Source: Rhizobium sp. 007
GTDB taxonomy: Bacteria > Pseudomonadota > Alphaproteobacteria > Rhizobiales > Rhizobiaceae
Assembly (NCBI RefSeq): GCF_015353075.1
Contig: NZ_CP064187.1
Location: 124,001-188,000, forward strand
Direction: 5' to 3'
DNA: 64,000 nucleotides
The first letter of the stretch is position 1; every line of letters starts with the position of its first letter. The position numbers and the translations under genes are program-made. Positions 34,652 to 43,932 of this stretch are shown one piece after another. The notes under the pieces are model-generated. The model saw nothing but the letters and a program-made list of their open reading frames with translations, had not been told where the DNA came from and searched no databases.

Positions 34652-34680
34652 GCCGCCGAAAGGCGGCATTTTTAATTTTT
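34652..34680 (+). terminator. Orphan rho-independent terminator upstream of argD
   Basis: GCCGCC-GAAA-GGCGGC with a GNRA loop, followed by ATTTTTAATTTTT, lies 57 bp before the argD start on the plus strand. No gene on that strand precedes it for about 1 kb. It could end a small RNA or act as an attenuator in the argD leader. Confidence 0.75.
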
Positions 34681-34736
34681 CGGGCCTGGTTTTTAGCCGG
34701 AGTCCGGTTGCCCTAACGACGACAGGAGACCGCGCC

Positions 34737-35936
34737 ATGGCTCAAGCCGCGCCGCTATATGACACCTATTCTCGCGCCCCTCTGCGGTTCGAGCGAGGTG
34801 AGGGCGTGTGGCTGATCACCGAGGGCGGCGAGCGATATCTGGATTTTGGCGCAGGCGTTGCCGTAACATCCGTCGGTCACGGCAACCCGCATGTCGTTGG
34901 AGCCCTGAAGGCGCAGGCCGACAAGGTTTGGCATCTGTCGAACATCTATGAAATTCCAGGCCAGGAAGCGCTTGCCAAGCGGCTGACCGACGTCACATTC
35001 GCCGACAAGGTGTTTTTCACCAATTCCGGGGCCGAGGCGCTGGAATGCGCGATCAAGACCGCGCGCCGCTATCAGTATTCCAAGGGCCATCCAGAACGCT
35101 TCCACATCATCACCTTCGAAGGCGCTTTCCATGGCCGTACGCTGGCGACGATCGCTGCCGGCGGTCAGGAGAAGTATCTCGAAGGCTTCGGCCCCAAGGC
35201 ACCGGGTTTCGATCAGGTTCCGTTCGGCGATATCGAGGCGGTCCGCGCCGCGGTTACGGATGCGACGGCGGGCATCCTCATAGAGCCGGTGCAGGGTGAG
35301 GGCGGTATTCGTCCGGCGACAAACGAATTCATGAAGGCGCTCCGCCAACTCTGCGACGAGAAGGGCCTGTTGTTGATTCTTGACGAGGTTCAGTCCGGCG
35401 TCGGCCGCACAGGCAAGCTCTTTGCCCACGAATGGTCCGGCGTCACGCCGGATATCATGGCGGTGGCGAAGGGCATCGGCGGCGGCTTCCCGCTCGGCGC
35501 CTGCCTTGCGACCGCGGATGCCGCTTCCGGCATGAAGGCCGGCACGCATGGTTCCACCTATGGCGGCAATCCGCTTGCCATGGCGGTGGGCAGCGCAGTG
35601 CTTGACGTCATCCTGGCCGACGGTTTCCTGCAACATGTGCGCGACGTGGCGCTGGTCTTCCGCCAGGGCCTTGCCTCGCTGAAGGACCGCTATCCGGATG
35701 TTATCGAGAATGTGCGCGGCGAAGGCCTGATGCTCGGCATCAAGGCAGCCGTCCCGTCTTCCGAACTGCTGCAGGCCATTCGTGCTGCTCATCTTCTGGC
35801 CATTCCGGCGGGCGATAATGTCATTCGTCTCCTTCCGCCTCTGGTCGTCACGGCGGAGGAAGCGCGCGAGGGGCTTGCCCGCGTGGAACGCGCTGCCGAA
35901 AGCATTCGCGCCGCAAAGACCAAGAAGACGGCTTGA
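34737..35936 (+). CDS. argD: Acetylornithine aminotransferase
   Basis: A 399-residue class III PLP aminotransferase with [53 protein letters not shown] and the PLP lysine in [14 protein letters not shown]. It converts N-acetylglutamate semialdehyde to N-acetylornithine in arginine synthesis and may also act on succinyldiaminopimelate. AGGAG precedes the ATG. It is followed after 41 bp by argF on the same strand. Confidence 0.95.
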   Translation: MAQAAPLYDTYSRAPLRFERGEGVWLITEGGERYLDFGAGVAVTSVGHGNPHVVGALKAQADKVWHLSNIYEIPGQEALAKRLTDVTFADKVFFTNSGAEALECAIKTARRYQYSKGHPERFHIITFEGAFHGRTLATIAAGGQEKYLEGFGPKAPGFDQVPFGDIEAVRAAVTDATAGILIEPVQGEGGIRPATNEFMKALRQLCDEKGLLLILDEVQSGVGRTGKLFAHEWSGVTPDIMAVAKGIGGGFPLGACLATADAASGMKAGTHGSTYGGNPLAMAVGSAVLDVILADGFLQHVRDVALVFRQGLASLKDRYPDVIENVRGEGLMLGIKAAVPSSELLQAIRAAHLLAIPAGDNVIRLLPPLVVTAEEAREGLARVERAAESIRAAKTKKTA

Positions 35937-35977
35937 ACGGATAGACGCCTCTCAAGGGGCATACAGGTAAGAACGAC

Positions 35978-36895
35978 ATGGCTTCCCCCAAACACTTTCT
36001 CGATCTCTCGGCGGTAACCGCATCCGATCTCAGGTCCATCATGGATGATGCGATCGTACGCAAGCAGGCCTTCAAGGCCGGTAAGGGCGATAAGCCGCTC
36101 GCAGGCAAGATGCTGGCAATGATTTTCGAGAAGCCCTCGACGCGCACACGCGTTTCCTTCGATGTCGGCATGCGCCAGCTTGGCGGCGAGACGCTTTTTC
36201 TCTCCGGCACGGAGATGCAGCTCGGCCGCGCGGAGGCGATCGGCGATACCGCCAAGGTGCTCTCGCGTTACGTCGACGCGATCATGATCCGCACCACGGA
36301 GCATCACCGCATGCTGGAACTTGCCGAACGCGCGACGGTGCCGGTCATCAACGCGCTGACGGACGACACACACCCCTGCCAGATCATGGCCGACATCATG
36401 ACCTTCGAGGAGCATCGCGGTCCCGTCAAGGGCAAGACGATCGCCTGGACCGGCGATGGCAATAACGTGCTGCACTCGCTGGTCGAAGGCGCTGCCCGTT
36501 TTGGCTATCGCATGAACATGGCCGTGCCTCTTGGTTCCGAGCCGAAGGATCACTATCTGAACTGGGCCCGCAACGAGGGCGCCCAGATCATGCTTGGCCA
36601 TGATGCCGACCGTGCGGTCGAGGGTGCCGATTGCGTGGTAACCGATACCTGGGTCTCCATGAATCAGGAACATCGGGCCCGCGGTCACAACGTTTTCCAG
36701 CCCTATCAGGTCAACGCGGCTTTGATGGCAAAGGCCGGCAAGGATGCATTGTTCATGCATTGCCTGCCCGCCCATCGTGGTGAGGAAGTGACGGACGAAG
36801 TGATCGACGGCCCGCAATCCGTGGTTTTCGATGAGGCGGAAAACCGTCTTCACGCGCAAAAGTCGATTCTTGCATGGTGCCTGGGTGTGATCTGA
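35978..36895 (+). CDS. argF: Ornithine carbamoyltransferase
   Basis: A 305-residue enzyme with the carbamoyl-phosphate motif [20 protein letters not shown], and the ornithine-binding [11 protein letters not shown]. It makes citrulline from ornithine and carbamoyl phosphate. It is the second gene of an argD-argF-hslO run, a common rhizobial gene order. Confidence 0.96.
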   Translation: MASPKHFLDLSAVTASDLRSIMDDAIVRKQAFKAGKGDKPLAGKMLAMIFEKPSTRTRVSFDVGMRQLGGETLFLSGTEMQLGRAEAIGDTAKVLSRYVDAIMIRTTEHHRMLELAERATVPVINALTDDTHPCQIMADIMTFEEHRGPVKGKTIAWTGDGNNVLHSLVEGAARFGYRMNMAVPLGSEPKDHYLNWARNEGAQIMLGHDADRAVEGADCVVTDTWVSMNQEHRARGHNVFQPYQVNAALMAKAGKDALFMHCLPAHRGEEVTDEVIDGPQSVVFDEAENRLHAQKSILAWCLGVI

Positions 36896-36988
36896 ACCAT
36901 ACTGGGCGCCACCTTTGGCCTGATGGCCTCGTGGCCGCGCGAGTGGAAAGACTTCTGGTCTGCCGCTCGGACTACTAGGAGTAAGACC

Positions 36989-37984
36989 ATGGCAGAAACC
37001 GCAAGTGCTCTCGGCGAGTTCGATTTCGCCGGTGATGATCACGTTGTCCCGTTCCAGGTAGAGGGCCTCGATGTGCGCGGCCGCGCCGTCCAGCTCGGTC
37101 CCATGCTGGATGCGATCCTCGAGCGCCATCACTATCCGGCACCCGTTGCCCGGCTCCTCGCCGAAGTCATTGTGCTGACGGTGCTTCTCGGGACGTCGCT
37201 CAAGTTCGAAGGCAAGTTCACGGTGCAGACCAAGGGCGATGGCCCTGTCGATCTCCTCGTCGCTGATTTCTCGACGCCGGAGAACGTGCGTGCCTATGCG
37301 CGCTTCGATCAGGCCCTGCTCGACAAGGCAGTCGCCGCCGGCCAAACCGAGCCGGAACAGCTTCTTGGCAAGGGCGTGCTGGCTTTCACCATCGACCAGG
37401 GTAAGTTCAGCCAGCCCTATCAGGGCATCGTCGCGCTCGACGGTACCTCGCTTGAGGATATTGCCGGCACGTATTTCCGTCAGTCGGAGCAGATCCCGAC
37501 ACGCGTCCGCCTGGCTGCCGCCGAATTGTTTGACCGCGACGAGGCGGGTAAGCCGCGCCACCGCTGGCGCGCCGGCGGTCTCGTTGCGCAGTTCTTGCCG
37601 GAAGCGCCGGAGCGCATGCGCCAGCCCGACCTCCACGGCGGCGACGGCGATAACGCCGCGCTGGCACACAAGGAAGACGACGCCTGGACCGAAGCGCGCG
37701 CGTTGGTCGACACCATCGATGCGGACGAACTGACGGATCCGCAAGTCGGAATCGAACGCCTGCTCTTTCGCCTCTTCCACGAGCGTGGCGTGCGTGTTTT
37801 CAGTACCCGGGCAGTTTTCGACCGCTGCAGCTGCTCGCGCGATAAGATCAAGAATGTGCTGAAGGGCTTTTCGGACGACGAGATCGACGCCAGCCAGGAG
37901 AATGGCGAGATTGCCGTTACCTGCGAATTCTGTTCCACGACCTACCGGTTTGAGGTCGTGGAAGTCGCATCGGCTGCGGAATGA
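36989..37984 (+). CDS. hslO: Redox-regulated chaperone Hsp33
   Basis: A 331-residue Hsp33. The start at 36989 (MAETASALGEFDF) follows TAGGAG. The C-terminal redox switch is present as DRCSCSRDKI and VTCEFCSTTYRF, i.e. CxC plus CxxC zinc ligands. On oxidation these cysteines form disulfides and the protein becomes a holdase chaperone. Its stop is immediately adjacent to the convergent apaG stop. Confidence 0.95.
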   Translation: MAETASALGEFDFAGDDHVVPFQVEGLDVRGRAVQLGPMLDAILERHHYPAPVARLLAEVIVLTVLLGTSLKFEGKFTVQTKGDGPVDLLVADFSTPENVRAYARFDQALLDKAVAAGQTEPEQLLGKGVLAFTIDQGKFSQPYQGIVALDGTSLEDIAGTYFRQSEQIPTRVRLAAAELFDRDEAGKPRHRWRAGGLVAQFLPEAPERMRQPDLHGGDGDNAALAHKEDDAWTEARALVDTIDADELTDPQVGIERLLFRLFHERGVRVFSTRAVFDRCSCSRDKIKNVLKGFSDDEIDASQENGEIAVTCEFCSTTYRFEVVEVASAAE

Positions 37985-38377
37985 TCAATTCAGCACTCTG
38001 AGCAGCCCGGGAGAATCCAGCGAGAAGGCGGGTATTTCGACATCGAAAAGCTCGCCGTCCTCCGTTTCCATCTGGTAGTGCCCGAACATGAGGCCGGAAG
38101 GCGTATCGAGCGGACAGCCGGACGAGTATTCGTAGGTGTCGCCGGGTTCCAGCCGGGGCTGCTCGCCGACGACCCCAGGACCGGTCACCTCGTCCACCAG
38201 GCCGTTCTGATCGGTGATGTTCCAGTAGCGATTGATGAGCCGTACTGTCAGGTCCGAATTATTGCTGATCACGATCCGGTAGCCCCAGACATAGCGATCA
38301 TCATCCGGATCGGATTGCTCCTCCAGATAAAAGGGCTCGACGACAACTTCGATATCTCGTGTGAGGGCGCGGTACAT
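37985..38377 (-). CDS. apaG: ApaG protein
   Basis: A 130-residue single-domain protein with the ApaG fold: [72 protein letters not shown] and [10 protein letters not shown]. The function is not firmly known; older work linked it to Co/Mg resistance. The gene is single and convergent with hslO. Confidence 0.95.
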   Translation of the reverse strand: MYRALTRDIEVVVEPFYLEEQSDPDDDRYVWGYRIVISNNSDLTVRLINRYWNITDQNGLVDEVTGPGVVGEQPRLEPGDTYEYSSGCPLDTPSGLMFGHYQMETEDGELFDVEIPAFSLDSPGLLRVLN

Positions 38378-38561
38378 GCCTTACACCATAGCCAAGATAT
38401 GTTACCCGTATCTTATACAGCGCTCGATCCGTCAAGAAACGGCACATGCATCATCCTTCAAACCGCGATGATTGCACGTCGTTTCGAACATTAATCCTAA
38501 TTTTCGAAGTTAATTCCCGTATTAAAGCGAAGCTCTTGCGCCATTTCTTAGGTGGAGCATG

Positions 38562-38586
38562 CGGCCGGACCGGCAAGGTCCGGCCG
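38562..38586 (-). terminator. Hairpin downstream of metZ
   Basis: A perfect 10-bp inverted repeat CGGCCGGACC / GGTCCGGCCG with a 5-base loop begins 13 bp past the metZ stop. No T-run follows, so it is a terminator or mRNA-end hairpin of uncertain strength. Confidence 0.55.
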
Positions 38587-38599
38587 TCGCTATCGCAGG

Positions 38600-39784
38600 T
38601 CAGGACTTAACCTTTGAAAGAGCCTGAGCGAAATCTTCGATCAGGTCATCAGCATCCTCGATGCCGAGCGAAAGGCGAACGGTGCCGGGCGAAATGCCTA
38701 ATTCCGCGCGGGCGTCATCGCTCAGGTTCTTGTGCGTCGTTGTTGCCGGATGCGTGATCAGGCTCTTGGAATCGCCGAGATTGTTCGAGATTTTGATGAT
38801 ATCGAGCGCATTCTGCAACGCGAAGGCTGCTTCCTTCCCGCCCTTCAGCTCGAATGCGACGAGTGTCGAGCCGCCGGACATCTGCTTGGCGATGATATCG
38901 GCCTGCGGATGATCCTTGCGGCCCGGATAAATCACCTTGGCCACTTGCTTCTGTTCGGCAAGGAAGTCCGCGATCCTGGCGGCACTCGCTGTCTGCTGTT
39001 TGACGCGCAGCGGCAGCGTTTCGATGCCCTTCAGAAGCGTCCAGGCATTGAAAGGCGACATGGCCGGACCCGTGTGGCGGAAGTAGTCGTGCAGGTTTTC
39101 GTCGATCCATTCCTTATCGGAAAGCACGACGCCGCCGAGGCAGCGGCCCTGGCCGTCGATATGCTTGGTCGCGGAATAGACGACGATATGGGCGCCGAGT
39201 TCCAGGGGCTTCTGGAAGAGCGGCGTTGCGAAGACGTTGTCGACGACCACCTTGGCGCCGATCTCGTCGGCGAGCTTGGCAACGCCTGCGATGTCGACCA
39301 CTTCCAGCGTAGGGTTCGTCGGGCTTTCGAGGAAGAAGACCTTCGTCGCCGGGCGGATCGCCTTCTCCCAGTTTTCGAGATAGCGGCCGTCGATGAGCGT
39401 GCATTCGATGCCGTATTTCGGCGCAAGCGTTTCGACCACCCATCGGCAGGAGCCGAAGAGCGCGCGGGCGGCAACGATATGGTCGCCGGCCTTCAACTGG
39501 CAGAGGATCGCCGCGGTGACAGCAGCCATGCCGGAAGCGGTGGCGCGGGCGTCTTCGGCGCCTTCGAGCGCGCACATCCGCTTTTCGAACATATCGTTGG
39601 TCGGGCTTCCGTATCGGGCATAGATGAAGCCGTCCGTCTCACCCTTGAACCGGGCTTCCGCCGCTTCAGAGGTATCATAGACGAAACCTTGCGTCAGGAA
39701 GATCGCTTCCGAAGTCTCGCCATATTGCGAGCGCAGCGTCCCTTCGTGAACGAGTTGGGTTGCCGGGCGCCAAGTCTTGCTCAT
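38600..39784 (-). CDS. metZ: O-succinylhomoserine sulfhydrylase
   Basis: A 394-residue Cys/Met-metabolism PLP enzyme: YARYGSPTNDMFEKRMCALEGAEDARATASGMAAV, VVDNVFATPLFQKPLELGAHIVVYSATKHIDGQGR (PLP lysine) and SLGIEDADDLIEDF. It makes homocysteine from O-succinylhomoserine and sulfide. The start at 39784 (MSKTWRPATQ) is chosen because upstream sequence is the riboswitch leader. Expression should fall when S-adenosylmethionine is high. Confidence 0.93.
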   Translation of the reverse strand: MSKTWRPATQLVHEGTLRSQYGETSEAIFLTQGFVYDTSEAAEARFKGETDGFIYARYGSPTNDMFEKRMCALEGAEDARATASGMAAVTAAILCQLKAGDHIVAARALFGSCRWVVETLAPKYGIECTLIDGRYLENWEKAIRPATKVFFLESPTNPTLEVVDIAGVAKLADEIGAKVVVDNVFATPLFQKPLELGAHIVVYSATKHIDGQGRCLGGVVLSDKEWIDENLHDYFRHTGPAMSPFNAWTLLKGIETLPLRVKQQTASAARIADFLAEQKQVAKVIYPGRKDHPQADIIAKQMSGGSTLVAFELKGGKEAAFALQNALDIIKISNNLGDSKSLITHPATTTHKNLSDDARAELGISPGTVRLSLGIEDADDLIEDFAQALSKVKS

Positions 39785-39806
39785 GCCATCACCACCTTCA
39801 AACAAC

Positions 39807-39838
39807 AAAAAAACCGGCCGCAAAAGCAGACCGGTTTC
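39807..39838 (-). terminator. Intrinsic terminator of the metZ riboswitch
   Basis: On the minus strand AAACCGG ... CCGGTTT is followed by a T-run (seven T). It lies between the SAM-II aptamer and the metZ start, with the 5' arm adjacent to GACCGGG that can pair alternatively. This supports transcription attenuation. Confidence 0.75.
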
Positions 39839-39848
39839 ATACCCGGTC

Positions 39849-39900
39849 TTTTTAGCCACTTCTTTAACGTGGCTGCAAGCCGACCGGCCAAATCACCACG
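39849..39900 (-). ncRNA. SAM-II riboswitch
   Basis: On the minus strand the sequence carries the SAM-II consensus blocks: CGTGG at the 5' side of P1, TGATTT, then TTGCAGCCACGTTAAA closing P1 and starting the pseudoknot region, and AAGTGGCTAAAAA. P1 pairs CGTGG with CCACG. SAM-II elements occur in front of metA/metX/metZ genes in alphaproteobacteria, bind S-adenosylmethionine and reduce expression. The position, 65 bp before the metZ start, fits. Confidence 0.92.
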
Positions 39901-39982
39901 GGATAAAGCTGCAATACTGCTGTTAGCTTCTTGCGTCAATTCCTTGAGTTTGGTTTTGTCTGAGGCAAATTATGGATGGAGC

Positions 39983-41077
39983 ATGATGGCTCGCGAAACT
40001 GGAATCTTGGCCGATCGCGCAATTGCTGCGCTGTTTGAAACGGGCCGCCTCACGAGTGAGCGGGAACTGGATCGCGATCAGATCCAGCCGGCCAGCCTGG
40101 ACCTGCGCCTGGGCGCCAAGGCGTTCCGCGTCCGGGCAAGTTTCATGCCGGGTCCCTCGCATCTCGTTGCCGACAAGCTCGACCGGCTGAGCCTGCACGT
40201 CATCGACCTCTCCGAAGGTGCCGTGCTCGAAACGGGTTGCGTCTATATCGTGCCTCTCATGGAGCGGCTCGATCTTCCGGCTGAAATGTCCGCCTCGGCC
40301 AACCCGAAGAGCTCGACTGGCCGCCTCGACATCTTCACCCGTGTCATTACCGATTACGCGCAGGAATTCGACAAGATTCCTGCCGGTTATTCTGGCCCGC
40401 TCTATCTGGAAATCAGCCCGCGCACGTTCCCCGTCGTCGTGCGCCGTGGCTCGCGCCTCTCGCAGATACGGTTCCGGGTTGGGTATTCGATTCTCGGCGA
40501 GCCGGAACTGCAGGCGCTGCATGATGCGGAAACGCTGGTCGCAAGCGCCAAGCCGAACGTTTCAGGTGGCGGCATTGCGCTGTCGATCGACCTGGCAGGC
40601 GACAAGGATGGCCTGATCGGCTACCGCGGCAAGCATCACACGGCCGTCGTCGATGTCGATAAGAAGGCCGAGCACGATATCTTCGATTTCTGGGAGCCGC
40701 TTTACAGCCGCGGTCGCAACGAATTGATCCTCGATCCGGATGAGTTCTATATCCTCGTTTCGCGCGAGGCCGTGCACGTTCCGCCGCACTACGCAGCCGA
40801 AATGACGCCCTTCGATCCGCTCGTCGGCGAGTTTCGCGTGCATTACGCCGGCTTCTTCGATCCAGGCTTCGGCCACGCGCCTGCCGGCGGCATGGGCAGC
40901 CGCGCCGTTCTCGAAGTCCGCAGCCATGAAGTGCCCTTCATCCTCGAGGACGGCCAGATCGTCGGCCGCCTGGTTTACGAGCACATGCTGGAGAAACCCG
41001 AAAGCCTTTATGGCTCCGGCCTTGGATCGAACTACCAGGCCCAGGGTTTGAAACTCTCGAAGCACTTCCGCATCTGA
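39983..41077 (+). CDS. dcd: dCTP deaminase, long rhizobial form
   Basis: A 364-residue protein, roughly twice a standard dCTP deaminase. The N-terminal half has the trimeric dUTPase/deaminase pattern (DQIQPASLDLRLG, SASANPKSSTGRLDIFTRVITD, YLEISPRTFPVVVRRGSRLSQIRF). The C-terminal half repeats it (FYILVSREAVHVPPHYAAEM, VHYAGFFDPGFG, VLEVRSHEVPFILEDGQIVGRLVYE). It deaminates dCTP to dUTP. Two ATGs (39983, 39986) follow GGATGGAG. Annotated 2'-deoxycytidine 5'-triphosphate deaminases of this length are usual in rhizobia. Confidence 0.88.
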   Translation: MMARETGILADRAIAALFETGRLTSERELDRDQIQPASLDLRLGAKAFRVRASFMPGPSHLVADKLDRLSLHVIDLSEGAVLETGCVYIVPLMERLDLPAEMSASANPKSSTGRLDIFTRVITDYAQEFDKIPAGYSGPLYLEISPRTFPVVVRRGSRLSQIRFRVGYSILGEPELQALHDAETLVASAKPNVSGGGIALSIDLAGDKDGLIGYRGKHHTAVVDVDKKAEHDIFDFWEPLYSRGRNELILDPDEFYILVSREAVHVPPHYAAEMTPFDPLVGEFRVHYAGFFDPGFGHAPAGGMGSRAVLEVRSHEVPFILEDGQIVGRLVYEHMLEKPESLYGSGLGSNYQAQGLKLSKHFRI

Positions 41078-41121
41078 GAGCCTTGACACCGCCACCCATC
41101 TGTTGGAAGGCTTCCGTCATC

Positions 41122-41195
41122 GCGGGTGTAGCTCAATGGTAGAGCAGCAGCTTCCCAAGCTGAATACGAGGGTTCGATTCCCTTCACCCGCTCCA
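41122..41195 (+). tRNA. tRNA-Gly (anticodon CCC)
   Basis: A 74-nt cloverleaf with encoded CCA: acceptor GCGGGTG/CACCCGC, D-arm AGCTCAATGGTAGAGC, anticodon CCC at 41154-41156 within CTTCCCAAG, and T-arm GGTTCGATTCC. It reads GGG codons. No integrated element is evident at its 3' end. Confidence 0.96.
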
Positions 41196-41234
41196 GCTGC
41201 TCACGATCCACAGGTGGGACGCCTATAAACGATT

Positions 41235-41253
41235 GGGCGGGCTCTAGCCGCCC
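41235..41253 (-). terminator. Hairpin downstream of chemoreceptor gene
   Basis: GGGCGG-GCTCTAG-CCGCCC lies 5 bp past the chemoreceptor stop. There is no T-run on the minus strand, so it is a weak or Rho-aided terminator candidate. Confidence 0.45.
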
Positions 41254-41257
41254 GCTC

Positions 41258-43264
41258 TCAAAATTCTGTCCAATCGGCGTCCTTGTTTTCCGAAGCGCTG
41301 TTCATGCCGAATGCACCGGCAAGCGTCTGGCCAAGTGCGCGTGCAGGCGAAGCGGCGGGCCGCGTGCTCACTGTCGCCACGCGGATTGCGGGTTTTGATA
41401 CCGGCGCCGGACGGGTCACCGCAGGCCGTGCTGGTGCTTGCGGCATCGGACGCGCCGCTGCGATGAAGCTATCCGTTCCGCTCAGCTTGAACTGGCCTAG
41501 CAGTTCGTTCAGCGCGGCGGCCTCCGTTGCCAGGCTGTGGCTTGCTGCCGTGCTCTCTTCGACCATGGCGGCATTCTGCTGTGTGCCCTGGTCCATGGTG
41601 TTCACGGCCGTATTGATTTCCTGCAGGCCTGTCGATTGCTCACGGGAAGCCTCCGCGATCGCGTGGACGTGCTGGTTGATCTCCTGCACCTCATGAACGA
41701 TGGCGTCGAGCGCCTTGCCCGTTTCGCCGACAAGGGCAACGCCGGTCTGGACATGTGTGCCGGAATTGGTGATCAGCGACTTGATCTCCCTTGCCGCATT
41801 CGCCGAACGTTGCGCCAGTTCGCGCACTTCCTGAGCGACGACCGCAAAGCCCTTGCCCGCTTCGCCTGCACGTGCTGCCTCGACGCCGGCATTCAGGGCG
41901 AGCAGGTTCGTCTGGAAGGCGATGTCGTCGATCACGCCGATGATATTGCTGATCTCGGCCGAGGACTGCTCGATCTGCTGCATCGCCTTGACGGCATGGC
42001 GGACGACTTCGCCGGACTTCTCGGCGCCTGCGCGGGTGCGGGCAACGAGTTCGCTTGCTTCCTGCGCGCGGCGGGCGGCGTCCTTTACAGTCGTTGTGAT
42101 CTGTTCCAGCGCGGCAGCGGTTTCCTCCACCGATGCGGCCTGCTGCTCCGTGCGCTTCGAAAGTTCGTCGGCCGATGAACGGATTTCATTCGCCCCCGCG
42201 CCGATCGCCCGCGCATTGGCGCCGACTGTACGCATGGCCTCGTTCAGCTTTTCGACCGAATGGTTGAAGTCTTGGCGCAATCCATCGAGATGTTCTGCGA
42301 ACGGAACATCGATATGCGAGGCAAGATCGCCCGATGCGAGACGGCGCAGCCCGTCGCCGAGCGCCTCTGCCGCGCCGGATAATTCCGCCGCTTCGCGAGC
42401 CTTCTGGGCTTCGCGCTCGCGGCGTTCGCCATCGGTCAGGTTGCGATCGACTTCCGCCTGGGCTCCGAGCTGGATGCGCTCGATCGCGTTGGTGCGGAAA
42501 ACTTCGAGCGCTTCGGCCATCTGGCCCACTTCGTCGCGGCGCTCGAGGCCCGGTACATCGCCGTCGGTCTCGCCTTCGGCAAGGCGTGTCATTCGCTCAC
42601 GAAGCTTCGCCATCGGCGACGTGATGCCGGCCTGTGCGATGACGATGCCGAGCGCGATGGCGCCGATAACGGCCGCCGCGATTATCGCAAGGCAGAGATT
42701 GATGCGGTCATTGACGCTTGCCGAAACGGCGTCCCCGCCATCGTTGAGCATCGACATCAAGGCATCGTTATTCGCCGTCATCTTCGGTGTCAGTACGGTG
42801 AGCTTGGCGTTCAGCTGAGCGGCCGCAATTTGGGCTCCGGCGCTGTCGCCAGACTTGCTCATTTCGGCAACCTTGCTTGAAATCGTTTCTATTTCGGCGA
42901 TTCCGCTGAGAATATCGTCTATCGCCGGCTTACGGCTGGGCACCAGAACGGCCGCCTCGTTAAGACGGTCACGCGCTTGCGGCAGCTTGCTCGGTGTGGA
43001 AAGCGCGGTATGGAAAGCGGGCGTGCCCGCCTTCAGGCTCGCCAGCCTCGTGGTCTGCAGCACGGCGGCGACGACAGACGCGCTGGCGCGCGAGCCTTGC
43101 ATGGCCGCCAATGCTTCATGGTCGATGAAGGCGCTGTATGTCGCATCCGCATGACGGAACTCGGTGATGACGTAAATCAAACCGCCCATGGCGATCACCC
43201 CCAGAAGCATGAGGATGGACATGATCTTGGTTCGTATTTTCAGGTTCTTCAGCAGTGTTCGCAT
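41258..43264 (-). CDS. Methyl-accepting chemotaxis protein with C-terminal pentapeptide
   Basis: A 668-residue receptor starting at MRTLLKNLKIRTK (43264). TM1 lies at about 15-33, followed by a mostly helical periplasmic domain of about 155 residues, TM2 near 195-215, HAMP, a second HAMP-like/linker region, and the MCP signalling hairpin with the highly conserved tip DDIAFQTNLLALNAGVEAARAGEAGKGFAVVAQEVR. It ends in DWTEF, a NWETF-like pentapeptide that tethers CheR and CheB. The ligand is unknown. Confidence 0.93.
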   Translation of the reverse strand: MRTLLKNLKIRTKIMSILMLLGVIAMGGLIYVITEFRHADATYSAFIDHEALAAMQGSRASASVVAAVLQTTRLASLKAGTPAFHTALSTPSKLPQARDRLNEAAVLVPSRKPAIDDILSGIAEIETISSKVAEMSKSGDSAGAQIAAAQLNAKLTVLTPKMTANNDALMSMLNDGGDAVSASVNDRINLCLAIIAAAVIGAIALGIVIAQAGITSPMAKLRERMTRLAEGETDGDVPGLERRDEVGQMAEALEVFRTNAIERIQLGAQAEVDRNLTDGERREREAQKAREAAELSGAAEALGDGLRRLASGDLASHIDVPFAEHLDGLRQDFNHSVEKLNEAMRTVGANARAIGAGANEIRSSADELSKRTEQQAASVEETAAALEQITTTVKDAARRAQEASELVARTRAGAEKSGEVVRHAVKAMQQIEQSSAEISNIIGVIDDIAFQTNLLALNAGVEAARAGEAGKGFAVVAQEVRELAQRSANAAREIKSLITNSGTHVQTGVALVGETGKALDAIVHEVQEINQHVHAIAEASREQSTGLQEINTAVNTMDQGTQQNAAMVEESTAASHSLATEAAALNELLGQFKLSGTDSFIAAARPMPQAPARPAVTRPAPVSKPAIRVATVSTRPAASPARALGQTLAGAFGMNSASENKDADWTEF

Positions 43265-43932
43265 GGAAAATACCCGCTTTCTTAGGCCTTCTGCTTGCCC
43301 GGTATTCTGGAAAATCAATGGTTCGAAACTCGGCATAGAGCTGCGGCATGTTCGAAATGATCTGGTGAGGCTCGACGTCCGCGTCATGCAGCCGGCTGAA
43401 AAAAAGCCGTCGTCGTCTGCGGCATAAGAATCGATATTGCTTAACGGTGGCCTAACGTTCAAAGCCGATCCCCAGTAATTCGAGGCGCGCATTTCGTGCA
43501 ATTTCCTATGCTGGAATCTCGCTCGGTGTATGAGGCGTGTTGTCCGGAAGAAGGGGTTCGTCCGGGGCTTCTAGCACGGCCCGCCACGCGGTGGCGGACA
43601 GCATGAGCCAGCCGAGCGGCGCCCGATCCATCGCAGCCGGGTCGCCTGTTTGCCGCTGTCATCTGAATGAAGAGGGTAGCCCCAGAAGACGGTGAAGAGA
43701 TCGATGCCGAAAGGATCGGCTAGGCGGGATGAGGAGGCCGATCTCGGCATGCGCCTTTTTGTCGGACCGGATATCCGTTGCCGCGCGTCAAAGCCGAGGA
43801 TACCCATCTGCCGCACCTCGATCCGGCCGTTTGCCATCGTCGAGACGGTGCGGCCCGGCGCATATTCCCCGCAACGCATGACTCTGATACACGGATCACC
43901 GAGCGACAGTGCCCCGACCCCACGAGCCGGAC
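43265..43932. other. Long intergenic region
   Basis: 668 bp between the divergent chemoreceptor and solute-binding-protein genes. Open frames on both strands (for example 43571-43879 minus, about 100 codons) show no recognisable family or ribosome-binding site. It may contain a decayed gene; I cannot name one. Confidence 0.4.

Noticed and set aside
35789..37780. 663-codon minus-strand frame opposite argD, argF and hslO
   Set aside because: It is a shadow of strongly coding GC-rich plus-strand genes and shows no motifs.
38732..39982. Very long plus-strand frame running antisense through metZ into dcd
   Set aside because: The first 417 codons are the antisense of metZ and of the riboswitch leader. 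Dcd homology begins at 39983, after a ribosome-binding site.
43571..43879. About 100-codon minus-strand frame in the gap before the solute-binding-protein gene
   Set aside because: Some segments look protein-like, but no family, start signal or partner gene could be recognised.
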